In this document: in pieces, positions 1-14,446 of the stretch
Numbering within the stretch: the first letter of the stretch is position 1
Layout: the number at the start of each line of letters is the position of its first letter
Assembly (NCBI GenBank): GCA_947650365.1
Contig: CANTAL010000101.1
Location: forward strand, 921,716 to 985,715
Origin: Chamaelirium japonicum
Lineage: Eukaryota; Streptophyta; Magnoliopsida; Liliales; Melanthiaceae
Direction of reading: 5' to 3'
Length of the DNA: 64,000 nt
Notes under the pieces: model-generated
Seen by the model: the letters and a program-made list of their open reading frames with translations, nothing else
The model's database searches: none
What the model was told of the DNA's origin: nothing
Translations under genes and position numbers: made by a program

Positions 1-652
1 ATTCATTCGTACGATCCATTCTAATTCTTTCACACGATCCATTCTAATTCATTCGTACGATCCATTCTAATTCATTTGCACGATCCATTCTAATTCATTC
101 GTACGATCCATTCTAATTCATTCATACGATCCATTCTAATTCATTCGCACAAATGTATCCATTCTAATTCATTCGTACGATCCATTCTAATTCATTCGCA
201 CGACTTATTCTAATTCATTCATGCGATCCATTCTAATTCATTCGTACGATCCATTCTAATTCATTCGTATGATCCATTCTAATTAATTCGTATGATCCAT
301 TCTAATTCATTCGTACGATCCATTCTAATTCATTCATACAATCCATTCTAATTCATTCGCACGAATGTATCCATTCTAATTAATTCGTACGATCCATTCT
401 AATTTATTCGTATGATCTATTCTTATTCATTCGCACGATCCAGTCTAATTCATTCGCACGATCCATTCTAATTCATTCGCACGAATGTATCCATTCTAAT
501 TCATTCGTACGATACATTCTAATTCATTAATATGATCCATTCTAATTCATTCGTACGATCCATTCTAATTCATTAATATGATTCATTCTAATTCATTCGT
601 ACGATCCATTCTAATTCATATGCACAAAGGTATCCATTCTAATTCATTCGCA
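1..652 (-). repeat. reverse satellite block 1
   Basis: Units read as GATCCATTCTAATTCATTC on the + strand. The block contains several Y-form 28-bp units (CGCACGAATGTATCC) and the CATATGCACAAAGG marker near 619. It ends at CATTCGCACGAAAGAATTAG. Confidence 0.95.
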
Positions 653-3600
653 CGAAAGAATTAGAATGGATTGTATGAAAGAATAGATTGTATGAATGAA
701 TTAGAATGGATCGTACGGAATGAATTAGAATGGATTGTATGAATGAATTAGAATGGATCGTACGAATGAGTAAGAATGGATCGTACGAATGAATTAGAAT
801 GGATCATACAAATGAATTAGAATGGATCGTACGAATTAAATAGAATGGATCATACAAATGAAATAGAATGGATCGTATGAATGAATTAGAATGGATCGTA
901 CGAAGGAATTAGAATGGATCGTGCGAAGGAATTAGAATGGATCGTACGAATGAATTAGAATGGATATATTCATGCAAATGAATTAGAATGGATCGTATGA
1001 ATGAATTAGAATGGATCGTATGAGTGAATTAGAACGGATAGTACGAATGAAGTAGAATGGATCGTATGAATGAATTATAATGGATAGATTCGTGCGAATG
1101 AATTAGAATGGATCGTATGAATGAATTAGAATGGATCGTACGAATGAATTAGAATGGATCGTGCGAATGAATTAGAATGGATCGTACGAATGAATTAGAA
1201 TGGATCGTACGAATGAACTAGAATGGATACATTCGTGCAAATGAATTAGAATGGATCGGACGAATGAATTAGAATGGATCATACGAATGAATTAGAATGG
1301 ATAGTGCGAATGAATTAGAATCGATCGTACGAATGAATTAGAATGGATCGTACGAATGAATTAGAATGGATCATACGAATGAGTAAGAATGGATCGTACA
1401 AATGAATTAGAATGGATCGTACGAATGAATTAGAATGGATCGTACGAATAAATTAGAATGGATACATTCGTCCGAATGAATTAGAATGTATCATACGAAT
1501 GAGTAAGAATGGATCGTACGAATAAAATAGAATAGATTGTAGGAATGAATTAGAATGGATCCTACGAATGAATTAGAATGGATCGTGTCAAAGAATTAGA
1601 ATGGAATGTATGAATGAATTAGAATGGATCGTACGAATGGATTAGAATGGATCGTACGAATGGATTAGAATGGATCGTACGAATGAATTAGAATGGATCG
1701 TACGAATGAACTAGAATGGATACATTCGTGCCAATGAATTAGAATGGATCGTACAAATGAATTAGAATGGATCTTACGAATGAATTAGAATGGATCGTAC
1801 GAATGAATTAGAATGGATCGTACGAATGAATTAGAATAGATCGTACGAATGAATTAAAATGGATCGTACGAAGGAATTAGAATGGATCGTACGAATGAAT
1901 TAGAATGGATCGTATGAATGAATTAGAATGGATACATTCGTGTGAATGAATTAGAATGGATTGTACGAATGAATTACAATGGATCGTACGAATGAATTAG
2001 AATGGATCGTGTGAAAGAATTAGAATGGATTGTATGAATAAATTAGAATAGATCATATGAATGAATTAGAATGGATACATTCGTGCGAATGAATTAGAAT
2101 GGATCGTACGAATGAATTAGAATGGTTCGTACGAATGAATTAGAATGGATCGTATGAATGAATTAGAATGGTTACATTCATGCGAATGAATTAGAATGGA
2201 TCGTACGAATGGATTAGAATGGATCGTACGAATGGATTAGAATGGATACATTCGAGCGAATGAATTAGAATGGATCGTACGAATGAATTAGAATGGATCG
2301 TACGAATGGATTAGAATGGATCCTACGAATGGATTAGAATGGATACCTTTGTGCATATGAATTAGAATGGATCGTACGAATGAATTATAATGGATCATAT
2401 GAATGAATTAGAATGGATTGTGTGAAAGAATTAGAATGGATTGTTTGAATTAATTAGAATAGATCGTATGAATGAATTAGAATGGATCATACGAATGAAT
2501 TACAATGGATCGTACGAATGAATTAGAATGGATCGTACGAATGAATTAGAATGGATACATTCGTGCGAATGAATTAGAATGGATACATTCGTACGAATGA
2601 ATTAGAATAGATCGTATGAATGAATTAGAGTGGATCCTATGAATGAATTAGAATGGATCGTGCGAATGAATTAGAATGGATCGTACGAATGAATTAGAAT
2701 GAATCGTGCGAATCCATTAGACTGGATCGTGCGAATGAATAAGAATGGATCATACGAATAAATTAGAATGGATCGTACGAATTAATTAGAATGGATACAT
2801 TCGTGCGAATGAATTAGAATGGATTGTATGAATGAATTACAATGGATCGTACGAATGAATTAGAATGGATCGTACGAATGAATTAGAATAGCTCATACGA
2901 ATGAATTAGAATGAATCGTATGAATGAATTAGAATGGTTACATTCGTGCGAATGAATTAGAATAGATCGTACGAATGAATTACAATAGATCGTATGAATA
3001 AATTAGAATGGATCGTTGGAATGAATTAGAATGGATCGTACGAATAAATTAGAATGGATCCATCGAACGAGTTAGAATGGATCATACGAATGAATTAGAA
3101 TGGATTGTACGAATGAATTAGAATGGATTGTGCTAATGAATTAGAATGGATCGTATGAATGAATAAGAATGGATCGTACGAATGAATTAGAACGGATCGT
3201 GCGAATGAATTAGCATGAATCGTACAAATGTATTAGAATCGATCGTACGAATGAATTAGAATGGATCGTACGAAGGAATTAGAATGGATCGTACGAATGA
3301 ATTAGAATGGATATATTCGTGCAAATGAATTAGAATAGATCGTTTGAATGAATTAGAATGGATCGTATGAGTGAATTAGAACGGATAGTACGAATGAAGT
3401 AGAATGGATCGTATGAATGAATTAGAATGGATACATTCGTGCGAATGAATTAGAATGGATCGTACGAATGAATTAGAATGGATCGTACGAATGAATTAGA
3501 ATGGATCTTACGAATGAATTAGAATGGATCGTACGAATGAATTAGAATGGATCATACGAATGAATTATAATGGATACATTCATGCGAATGAATTAGAATG

Positions 3601-4637
3601 GATCGGACGAATGAATTATAATGGATCGTACGAATGAATTAGAATGGATCAAATGAATGAATTAGAATGGTTACATTCATGCAAATGAAATAGAATGGAT
3701 CGTACGAATGGATTAGAATGGATCGTACGAATGGATTAGAATGCATACATTCGAGCGAATGAATTAGAATGGATCGTACGAATGGATTAGAATGGATCCT
3801 ACGAATGGATTAGAATGGATACCTTTGTGCATATGAATTAGAATGGATCGTACGAATAAATTAGAATGGATCATATGAATGAATTAGAATGGATCGTGTG
3901 AAAGAATTAGAATGGATTGTATAAATGAATTAGAATGGATCATACGAATGAATTAGAATGGATCGTACGAATGAATTAGAATGGATCGTACGAATGAATT
4001 AGAATGGATACATTCGTGCGAATGAATTAGAATGGATACATTCGTACGAAAGAATTAGAATAGATCGTATGAATGAATTAGAATGGATCCTATGAATGAA
4101 TTAGAATGGATCGTGCGAATGAATTAGAATGGATCGTACGAATGAATTAGAATGAATCGTGCTAACGAATTAGAATTGATCGAACGAATGAATTAGCATG
4201 GATCGTGCTAATGAATTAGAATGGAACGTACGAATGAATTAGAATGGATCGTGTGAAAGAATTAGAATGGATCGTACGAATGAATTAGAATGGATCGTGC
4301 GAATGAATTAGAATGGATGGTATGAATGAATTAGAATGGATCGTACGAATGAATTAGAATGCATCGTACGAATGAATTAGAATGGATACATTCGTGCGAA
4401 TGAATTAGAATGGATCGGATGAATGAATTAGAATGGATCGTACGAATGAATTAGAATGGATAGTACGAATGAATTAGAATGGATACATTCGTGCGAATGA
4501 ATTAGAATGGATCGGATGAATGAATTAGAATGGATCGTACGAATGAATTAGAATGGATCGTGCGAATGAATTAGAATGGATCGTACGAATGAATTAGAAT
4601 GGATCGTACGAATGAACTAGAATGGATACATTCGTGC
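652..4637 (+). repeat. forward satellite block 2
   Basis: One of the longest uninterrupted forward blocks. It contains internal higher-order structure: a ~170-bp stretch near 915-1095 recurs near 3275-3440 (offset about 2,347 bp), and the variant string ending in ACCTTTGTGCATATG recurs near 2343 and 3822. These repeats are shuffled and not a regular higher-order period. Confidence 0.93.
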
Positions 4638-5423
4638 GTACGATCCATTCTAATTCATTCATACGATCCATTCTAATTCATTCGTACGATCCATTCTAAT
4701 TCATTCGCACAATGTATCCATTCTAATTCATTCGTACGATCCATTCTAATTCCTTCACACGATCCATTCTAATTCATTCGTACGATCCATTCTAATTCTT
4801 TCACACGATCCATTCTAATTCATTCGTACGATCCATTCTAATTCATTTGCACGATCCATTCTAATTCATTCGTACGATCCATTCTAATTCATTCATACGA
4901 TCCATTCTAATTCATTCGCACAAATGTATCCATTCTAATTCATTCGTACGATCCATTCTAATTCATTCGCACGACCCATTCTAATTCATTCATGCGATCC
5001 ATTCTAATTCATTCGTACGATCCATTCTAATTCATTCGTATGATCCATTCTAATTAATTCGTATGATCCATTCTAATTCATTCGTACGATCCATTCTAAT
5101 TCATTCATACAATCCATTCTAATTCATTCGCACGAATGTATCCATTCTAATTAATTCGTACGATCCATTCTAATTTATTCGTATGATCTATTCTTATTCA
5201 TTCGCACGATCCAGTCTAATTCAATCGCACGATCCATTCTAATTCATTCGCACGAATGTATCCATTCTAATTCATTCGTACGATCCATTCTAATTCATTA
5301 ATATGATCCATTCTAATTCATTCGTACGATCCATTCTAATTCATTAATATGATCCATTCTAATTCATTCGTACGATCCATTCTAATTCATATGCACAAAG
5401 GTATCCATTCTAATTCATTCACA
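4638..5423 (-). repeat. reverse satellite block 3
   Basis: Copy-2 counterpart of block 1, about 130 bp longer because block 1 is cut by the window edge. The left switch joins a 28-bp forward unit to a reverse unit at CATTCGTGCG/TACGATCC. Confidence 0.93.
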
Positions 5424-8400
5424 CGAAAGAATTAGAATGGATTGTATGAAAGAATAGATCGTATGAATGAATTAGAATGGATCGTACGGAATGAATTAGA
5501 ATGGATTGTATGAATGAATTAGAATGGATCGTACGAATGAGTAAAAATGGATCGTACGAATGAATTAGAATGGATCATACAAATGAATTAGAATGGATCG
5601 TACGAATTAATTAGAATGGATCATACAAATGAAATAGAATGGATCGTACGAATGAATTAGAATGGATCGTACGAAGGAATTAGAATGGATCGTGCGAAGG
5701 AATTAGAATGGATCGTACGAATGAATTAGAATGGATATATTCATGCAAATGAATTAGAATGGATCGTATGAATGAATTAGAATGGATCGTATGAGTGAAT
5801 TAGAACGGATAGTACGAATGAAGTAGAATGGATCGTTTGAATGTATTATAATGGATAGATTCGTGCGAATGAATTAGAATGGATCGTATGAATGAATTAG
5901 AATGGATCGTACGAATGAATTAGAATGGATCGTGCGAATGAATTAGAATGGATCGTACGAATGAATTAGAATGGATCGTACGAATGAACTAGAATGGATA
6001 CAGTCGTGCGAATGAATTAGAATGGATCGGACAAATGAATTAGAATGGATCATACGAATGAATTAGAATGGATAGTGCGAATGAATTAGAATCGATCGTA
6101 CGAATGAATTAGAATGGATCGTACGAATGAATTAGAATGGATCATACGAATGAGTAAGAATGGATCGTACAAATGAATTAGAATGGATCGTACGAATAAA
6201 TTAGAATGGATACATTCGTCCGAATGAATTAGAATGTATCATACGAATGAGTAAGAATGGATCGTACGAATGAAATAGAATAGATTGTAGGAATGAATTA
6301 GAATGGATTCTACAAATGAATTAGAATGGATCGTGTCAAAGAATTAGAATGGAATGTATGAATGAATTAGAATGGATCGTACGAATGGATTAGAATGGAT
6401 CGTACGAATGGATTAGAATGGATCATATGAATGAATTAGAATGGATCGTACGAATGAACTAGAATGGATACATTCGTGCGAATGAATTAGAATGGATCGT
6501 ACAAATGAATTAGAATGGATCTTACGAATGAATTAGAATGGATCGTACGAATGAATTAGAATGGATCGTACGAATGAATTAGAATAGATCGTACGAATGA
6601 ATTAAAATGGATCGTACGAAGGAATTAGAATGGATCGTACGAATGAATTAGAATGGATCATATGAATGAATTAGAATGGATACATTCGTGCGAATGAATT
6701 AGAATGGATTGTACGAATGAATTAGAATGGATCGTACGAATGATTTAGAATGGATCGTGTGAAAGAATTAGAATGGATTGTATGAATGAATTAGAATAGA
6801 TCATATGAATGAATTAGAATGGATACATTCGTGCGAATGAATTAGAATGGATCGTACGAATGAATTAGAATGGATCATACGAATGAATTAGAATGGATCG
6901 TATGAATGAATTAGAATGGTTACATTCATGCGAATGAATTAGAATGGATCGTACGAATGGATTAGAATGGATCGTACGAATGGATTAGAATGGATACATT
7001 CGAGCGAATGAATTAGAATGGATCGTACGAATGAATTAGAATGGATCGTACGAATAGATTAGAATGGATCCTACGAATGGATTAGAATGGATACCTTTGT
7101 GCATATGAATTAGAATGGATCGTACGAATGAATTAGAATGGATCATATGAAAGAATTAGAATGGATCGTGTGAAAGAATTAGAATGGATTGTTTGAATGA
7201 ATTAGAATAGATCGTATGAATGAATTAGAATGGATCATACGAATGAATTAGAATGGATCGTACGAATGAATTAGAATGGATCGTACGAATGAATTAGAAT
7301 GGAGACATTCGTGCGAATGAATTAGAATGGATACATTCGTACGAAAGAATTAGAATAGATCGTATGAATGAATTAGAATGGATCCTATGAATGAATTAGA
7401 ATGGATCGTGCAAATGAATTAGAATGGATCGTACGAATGAATTAGAATGAATTGTGCGAATCCATTAGACTGGATCGTGCGAATGAATAAGAATGGATCA
7501 TATGAATGAATTAGAATGGATCGTACGAATTAATTAGAATGGATACATTCGTGCGAATGAATTAGAATGGATTGTATGAATGAATTACAATGGATCGTAC
7601 GAATGAATTAGAATGGATCGTACGAATGAATTAGAATAGCTCATATGAATGAATTAGAATGAATCATATGAATGAATTTGAATGGTTACATTCGTGCGAA
7701 TGAATTAGAATAGATCGTACGAATGAATTACAATGGATCGTATGAATAAATTAGAATGGATCGTTGGAATGAATTAGAATGGATCGTACGAATGAATTAG
7801 AATGGATCCACCGAACGAGTTAGAATGGATCATACGAATGAATTAGAATGGATTGTACGAATGAATTAGAATGGATTGTGCGAATGAATTAGAATGGATC
7901 GTATGAATGAATAAGAATGGATCGTACGAATGAATTAGAATGGATCGTTCGAATGAATTAGCATGAATCGTACAAATGTATTAGAATGGATCGTACGAAT
8001 GAATTAGAATGGATCGTACGAAGGAATTAGAATGGATCGTACGAATGAATTAGAATGGATATATTCGTGCAAATGAATTAGAATTGATAGTTTGAATGAA
8101 TTAGAATGGATCGTATGAGTGAATTAGAACGGATAGTACGAATGAAGTAGAATGGATCGTACGAATGAATTAGAATGGATACATTCGTGCGAATGAATTA
8201 GAATGGATCGTACGAATGAATTAGAATGGATCATACGAATGAATTAGAATGGATCTTACGAATGAATTAGACTGGATCGTACGAATGAATTAGAATGGAT
8301 CATACGAATGAATTATAATGGATACATTCGTGCGAATGAATTAGAATGGATCGGACGAATGAATTATAATGGATCGTACGAATAAATTAGAATGGATCAA

Positions 8401-9330
8401 ATGAATGAATTAGAATGGTTACATTCATGCAAATGAATTAGAATGGATCGTACGAATGGATTAGAATGGATCGTACGAATGGATTAGAATGCATACATTC
8501 GAGCGAATGAATTAGAATGGATCGTACGAATGAATTAGAATGGATCGTACGAATGGATTAGAATGGATCCTACGAATGGATTAGAATGGATACCTTTGTG
8601 CATATGAATTAGAATGGATCGTACGAATGAATTAGAATGGATCATATGAATGAATTAGAATGGATCGTGTGAAAGAATTAGAATGGATTGTATGAATGAA
8701 TTATAATGGATCATACGAATGAATTAGAATGGATTGTACGAATGAATTAGAATGGATCGTACGAATGAATTAGAATGGATACATTCGTGCGAATGAATTA
8801 GAATGGATACATTCGTATGAAAGAATTAGAATAGATCGTATGAATGAATTAGAATGGATCCTATGAATGAATTAGAATGGATCGTGCGAATGAATTAGAA
8901 TGGATCGTACGAATGAATTAGAATGAATCATGCTAATGAATTAGAATTGATCGAACGAATGAATTAGCATGGATCGTGCTAATGAATTAGAATGGAACGT
9001 ACGAATGAATTAGAATGGATCGTGTGAAAGAATTAGAATGGATCGTACGAATGAATTAGAATGGATCGTGCGAATGAATTAGAATGGATGGTATGAATGA
9101 ATTAGAATGGATCGTACGAATGAATTAGAATGCATCGTACGAATGAATTAGAATGGATACATTCGGGCGAATGAATTAGAATGGATCGGATGAATGAATT
9201 AGAATGGATCGTACGAATGAATTAGAATGGATCGTACGAATGAATTAGAATGGTTCGTACGAATGAATTAGAATGGATACATTCGTGCGAATGAATTAGA
9301 ATGGATCGGATGAATGAATTAGAATGGATC
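4638..9330. repeat. 4.7-kb segmental duplication, copy 2
   Basis: Head-to-tail second copy of the unit that fills 1-4637. Similarity ends at about 9330, where the sequence passes into the module that precedes junction A. The first ~130 bp of this copy (4638-4770) correspond to sequence lying before the window start in copy 1. A handful of scattered substitutions separate the copies in the first 700 bp, so they are close but not identical. Confidence 0.88.
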
Positions 9331-9594
9331 ATACGAATGAATTAGAGTGGATCGTACGAATAAATTAGAATGGATATATTCGTCCGAATGAATTAGAATG
9401 GATCATACGAATGAGTAAGAAAAGATCGTACGAATGAAATAGAATAGATTGTACGAATGAATTAGAATGGATCCTACGAATGAATTAGAATGGATCGTGT
9501 GAAAGAATTAGAATGGATTGTATGAATGAATTAGAATGGATCGTATGAATGAATTAGAATGGATCGTGCAAATGAATTCGTATGGATCGTACGA
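5423..9594 (+). repeat. forward satellite block 4
   Basis: Copy-2 counterpart of block 2, followed from ~9330 by the recurrent module (CATTCGTCCG, GAGTAAGAA, GTGTGAAAG variants in order) that precedes junction A elsewhere. Longest single-orientation block in the window. Confidence 0.93.
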
Positions 9595-10115
9595 ATTCAT
9601 TCTAATTCATTCATACAATCCATTCTAATTCTCTCACACGATCCATTCTAATTCATTCGTACGTTCCATTCTAATTCATTAGCACAATCCATGCTAATTC
9701 ATTCGTTCGATCAATTCTAATTCATTAGCACGATCCATTCTAATTCATTCATACGATCCATTCTAATTCATTAGCACGATCCATTCTAATTCATTCATAG
9801 GATCCATTCTAATTAATTCATACAATCTATTCTAATTCTTTCACACGAATGTATCCATTCTAATTCATTCGTACGATCCATTCTAATTCATTCGTACGAT
9901 CCATTCAAATTCATTCGTACGATCCATTCTAATTCATTCATACGATCTATTCTAATTCATTCATACAATCCATTCTAATTCTTTCACACGATCCATTCTA
10001 ATTCGTTCGTACGATCCATTCTAATTCATTCGCACAATCCATTCTATTTCATTCGTACAATCCATTCTTACTCATTCGTATGATCCATTCTAATTCATTC
10101 GCACGAATGTCTCCA
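9595..10115 (-). repeat. reverse satellite block 5
   Basis: Entered through a degenerate junction A (GAATTCGTATGGATCG, then ACGAATTCATTC) and left through junction B at ~10114. Contains the GTTCGATCAATTC and TTAGCACGATCC variants typical of the junction A flank. Confidence 0.9.
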
Positions 10116-10285
10116 TAATGGATCATACGAAAGAGTAAGAATGGATCGTACGAATGAAATAGAATGGATTGTGAGAATGAATTAGAATGGACCGTACGAA
10201 TGAATTAGACGTACGAATGAATTAGAATGGATACATTCGTGCGAATAAATTAGAATGGGTCATACGAATGAGTAAGAATGGATCG
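10116..10285 (+). repeat. forward satellite block 6 (short)
   Basis: Only ~170 bp, about seven units. It ends at an abrupt join GGATCGTCATTCTAATTC, where a unit is cut within its CGTACG core. Confidence 0.88.
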
Positions 10286-11389
10286 TCATTCTAATTCATT
10301 CGAATGATCCATTCTAATTCATTTGTATCCATTCTATTTCATTCGAACGATCCATTCTAATTCATTCGCGCAATCTATTCTAATTCATTCGTACGATCCA
10401 TTCTAATTCATTCGTACGATCCATTCTAATTCATTCATACAATCTATTCTAATTTATTCGCACGAATGTATGCATTCTAATTCATTCGTACGATCCATTC
10501 TAATTCATTCGCACAATTTATTCTAATTCATTCATACGATCCATTCTAATTCATTCGCACGAATGTATCCATTCTAATTCATTCATACGATCCATTCTAC
10601 TTCATTCGTACCATCCGTTCTAATTCACTCATACGATCCATTCTAATTCATTGATACGATCCATTCTAATTCATTTGCACGAATATATCCATTCTAATTC
10701 ATTCGTACGATCCATTCTAATTCCTTCGTACGATCCATTCTAATTTCTTCGTACGATCCATTCTATTTCATTCGTATGATCCATTCTAATTCCATCGTAC
10801 GATCCATTCTAATTCCTTCGTATCCATTCTAATTCACTTATACGATCCATTCTAATTCATTCGTACGATCCATTCTAATTCATTCATACAATCCATTCTA
10901 ATTCATTCGCACGAATGTATCCATCCTAATCCATTCGTACGATCCATTCTAATCCATTCATATGATCCATTCTAATTCATTCGCATGAATGTAACCATTC
11001 TAATTCATTCATTTGATCCATTCTAATTCATTCGTACGATCCACTCTAATTCATTCGTCCGATCCATTCTAATTCATTCGCACGAATGTATCCATTCTAA
11101 TTCATTCGTACGATCCATTCTAATTCATTCGTACGATCCATTCTAATTCATTCGTAAGATCCATTCTAATTCATTCGTACGATCCATTCTAATTCATTCG
11201 TACGATCCATTCTAATTCATTCGCATGAATGTATCCATTCTAGTTCATTCGTACGATCCATTCTAGTTCATTCGTACGATCCATTCTAATTCATTCGTAC
11301 GATCCATTTTAATTCATTCGTATGATCCATTCTAATTAATTCGTATGATCCATTCTAATTCATTCGCACAATCCATTCTATTTCATTGC
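10286..11389 (-). repeat. reverse satellite block 7
   Basis: Mixed reverse units, with one truncated unit near 10319 (TTTGTATCC). Ends at TTTCATTGCAAATCAATTAG, a join inside the AATT half that differs from the labelled junctions. Confidence 0.9.
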
Positions 11390-12311
11390 AAATCAATTAG
11401 ACTGGATCGTGCGAATGAATAAGAATAGATCATACGAATGAATTAGAATGGATCGTACGAATTAATTAGAATGGATACATTCGTGCGAATGAATTAGAAT
11501 GGATTGTATGAATGAATTAGAATGGATCGTACGAATGAATTAGAATTGATCATACGAATTAATTAGAATGGATCCTACGAATGAATTAGAATGGATCGTA
11601 CGAATAAATTAGAATGGATCGTACGAATGAATTAGAATGGATCGTGCGAATGAATTAGAATGGATCGTACGAATGAATTAGAATGGATACATTTGTGCGA
11701 ATGAATTAGAATGGATCGTACGAAAGAATTAGAATGGATCGTATGAATGAATTAGAATGGATCGTACGAATGAATTAGAATAGATACATTCGTGCGAATG
11801 AATTAGAATGGATCGTGCGAATGAATTAGAATGGATCGTACGAATAAATTAGAATAGATATATTTGAATGAATAAATTAGAATGGATCATACGAATGAAT
11901 TAGAATGGATCGTACGAATGAATTAGAATGGATAGTGCGAATGAATTAGAATCGATCGTACGAATGAATTAGAATGGATCGTACGAATGAATTAGAATGG
12001 ATCATAAGAATGAGTAAGAATGGATCGTACGAATGAATTAGAATAGATCGTACGAATGAATTAGAATGGATCGTACGAATAAATTAGAATGGATACATTC
12101 GTCCGAATGAATTAGAATGGATCATACGAATGAGTAAGAATGGATCGTACGAATGAAATAGAATAGATTGTAAGAATGAATTAGAATGGATCCTACGAAT
12201 GAATTAGAATGGATCGTGTGAAATAATTAGAATGGATTGTATGAATTAATTAGAATGGATCGTATGAATGAATTAGAATGGATCGTGCGAATGAATTCGA
12301 ATGGATCGTAC
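11390..12311 (+). repeat. forward satellite block 8
   Basis: Starts within the ATTAGACTGG marker module that is also seen near 2718, 7466, 17509, 27475, 35795, 45000 and 53295. Ends at a junction A copy with one substitution (GAATTT in place of GAATTC on its right arm). Confidence 0.9.
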
Positions 12312-12577
12312 GAATTTATTCTAATTCATTCATACAATCCATTCTAATTCTTTCACACGATCCATTCTAATTCATTTGTACGTTCCATTCTAATTCATTA
12401 GCACGATCCATGCTAATTCATTCGTTCGATCAATTCTAATTCATTAGCACGATCCATTCTAATTCATTCGTACGATCCAGTCTAATTCTTTCGCACGATC
12501 CATTCTAATTCATTCATAGGATCCATTCTAATTCATTCGTACGATCTATTCTAATTCTTTCGCACGAATGTATCCAT
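12312..12577 (-). repeat. reverse satellite block 9 (short)
   Basis: The ~265-bp reverse flank of junction A. It ends inside a 28-bp reverse unit at GTATCCATTGTGCGAATG. Confidence 0.88.
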
Positions 12578-13102
12578 TGTGCGAATGAATTAGAATGGAT
12601 CGTACGAATGAATTAGAATGGATCATACGAATGAACTAGAATGGATACATTCGTGCGAATGAATTAGAATGGATCGTACGAATGAATTAGAATGGATCGT
12701 ACGAATGAATTAGAATGGATCTTACGAATGAATTAGAATGGATCGTACGAATGAATTAGAATGGATCGTACGAATGAATTAGAATGGATACATTCGTGCG
12801 AATGAATTAGAATGGATCGGACGAATGAATTAGAATGGATCGTACGAATGAATTAGAATGGATCGTACGAATAAATTAGAATGGATACATTCGTCCGAAT
12901 GAATTAGAATGGATCATACGAATGAGTAAGAATGGATCGTATGAATGAAATATAATAGATTGTACGAATGAATTAGAATGGATCCTACGAATGAATTAGA
13001 ATGGATCGTGTGAAAGAATTAGAATGGATTGGATGAATGAATTAGAATAGATCGTATGAATGAATTAGAATGGATCGTGCAAATGAATTCGAATGGATCG
13101 TA
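12578..13102 (+). repeat. forward satellite block 10
   Basis: Contains the full module that leads into junction A (CATTCGTCCG near 12888, GAGTAAGAA, GTGTGAAAG). Ends at a perfect junction A copy. Confidence 0.9.
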
Positions 13103-14202
13103 CGAATTCATTCTAATTCATTCATACAATCCATTCTAATTCTTTCACATGATCCATTCTAATTCATTCGTACGTTCCATTCTAATTCATTAGCACGATC
13201 CATGCTAATTCATTCGTTCGATCAATTCTAATTCATTAGCACGATCTATTCTAATTCATTCGTACGATCCATTCTAATTCATTCGGACGATCCATTCTAA
13301 TTCATTCATATGATCCATTCTAATTTATTCATACAATCCATTCAAATTCATTCGCACGAATGTATCCATTCTAATTCATTCGTACGATCAGTTCTAATTC
13401 ATTCACAAAATCTATTCTAATTCATTCATACGATCCATTCTAATTCATTCACACGAATGTATCCAATCTAATTCATTCATACGATCCATTCTAATTCATT
13501 CGTTCGATCCATTCTAATTCACTCATACGATCCATTCTAATACATTCATACGATCCATTCTAATTCATTTGCACGAATATATCCATTCTAATTCTTTCGT
13601 ATGATCCATTCTAATTCCTTCGTACGATCCATTCTAATTCATTCGTACGATCTATTCTATTTCATTCGCACGATCCATTCTTACTCATTCGTACGATCCA
13701 TTCAAATTCATTCGTCCGATCCATTCTAATTCATTCGCACGAATGTATCCATTCTAATTCATTCGTTCGATCAATTCTAATTCATTAGCACGATCCATTC
13801 TAATTCATTCGTACGATCCACTCTAATTCATTCGCACGATCCATTCTAATTCATTCATAGGATCCATTCTAATTCATTCATACGATCTATTCTAATTCTT
13901 TTGCACGAATGTATCCATTCTAATTCATTCGCACGAATGTATCCATTCTAATTCTTTCGTACGATCCATTCTAATTCATTGGTACGATCCATTCTAATTC
14001 ATTCGTACGATCCATTCTAATTCATTCATACGATCTATTCTAATTCATTCATACAATCCATTCTAATTCTTTCACACGATCCATTCTAATTCATTCGTAC
14101 GATCCATTCTAATTCATTCGCACAATCCATTCTATTTCATTCGTACGATTCATTCTTACTCATTCGTATGATCCATTCTAATTCATTCGCACGAATGTAT
14201 CC
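13103..14202 (-). repeat. reverse satellite block 11
   Basis: Junction A flank followed by mixed reverse units. It repeats the GTTCGATCAATTC module a second time near 13763. Ends at junction B. Confidence 0.9.
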
Positions 14203-14446
14203 ATAATGGATCATACGAAATGAGTAAGAATGGATCATACGAATGAAATAGAATGGATTGTGCGAATGAATTAGAATGGATCGTACGAATGAATTAGAAT
14301 GGATCGTACGAATGAATTAGAATGGATCTTACGAATGAATTAGAATGGATCGTGCGAATTAATTAGAATGGATCGTACCAATGAGTAAGAATGGATCGTA
14401 GGAATGAAATAGAATGGATTGTGCGAATGAATTAGAATGGATCGCA
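14203..14446 (+). repeat. forward satellite block 12 (short)
   Basis: About ten units between junction B on the left and junction E on the right (GGATCGCACGAATG running into TATCCATTC). Confidence 0.9.

Larger units (their letters stand above)
1..4637. repeat. 4.7-kb segmental duplication, copy 1 (left end outside window)
   Basis: This stretch aligns with the next ~4.7 kb at an offset of 4,771 bp near its start, 4,748 bp in its middle and 4,794 bp near its end. The shifts in offset come from gains or losses of exactly one 23-bp unit. The same rare variants occur in the same order in both copies, including the CATATGCACAAAGG marker near 619 and 5390 and the ATTAGACTGG marker near 2718 and 7466. 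It consists of a reverse block followed by a long forward block. Confidence 0.9.
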
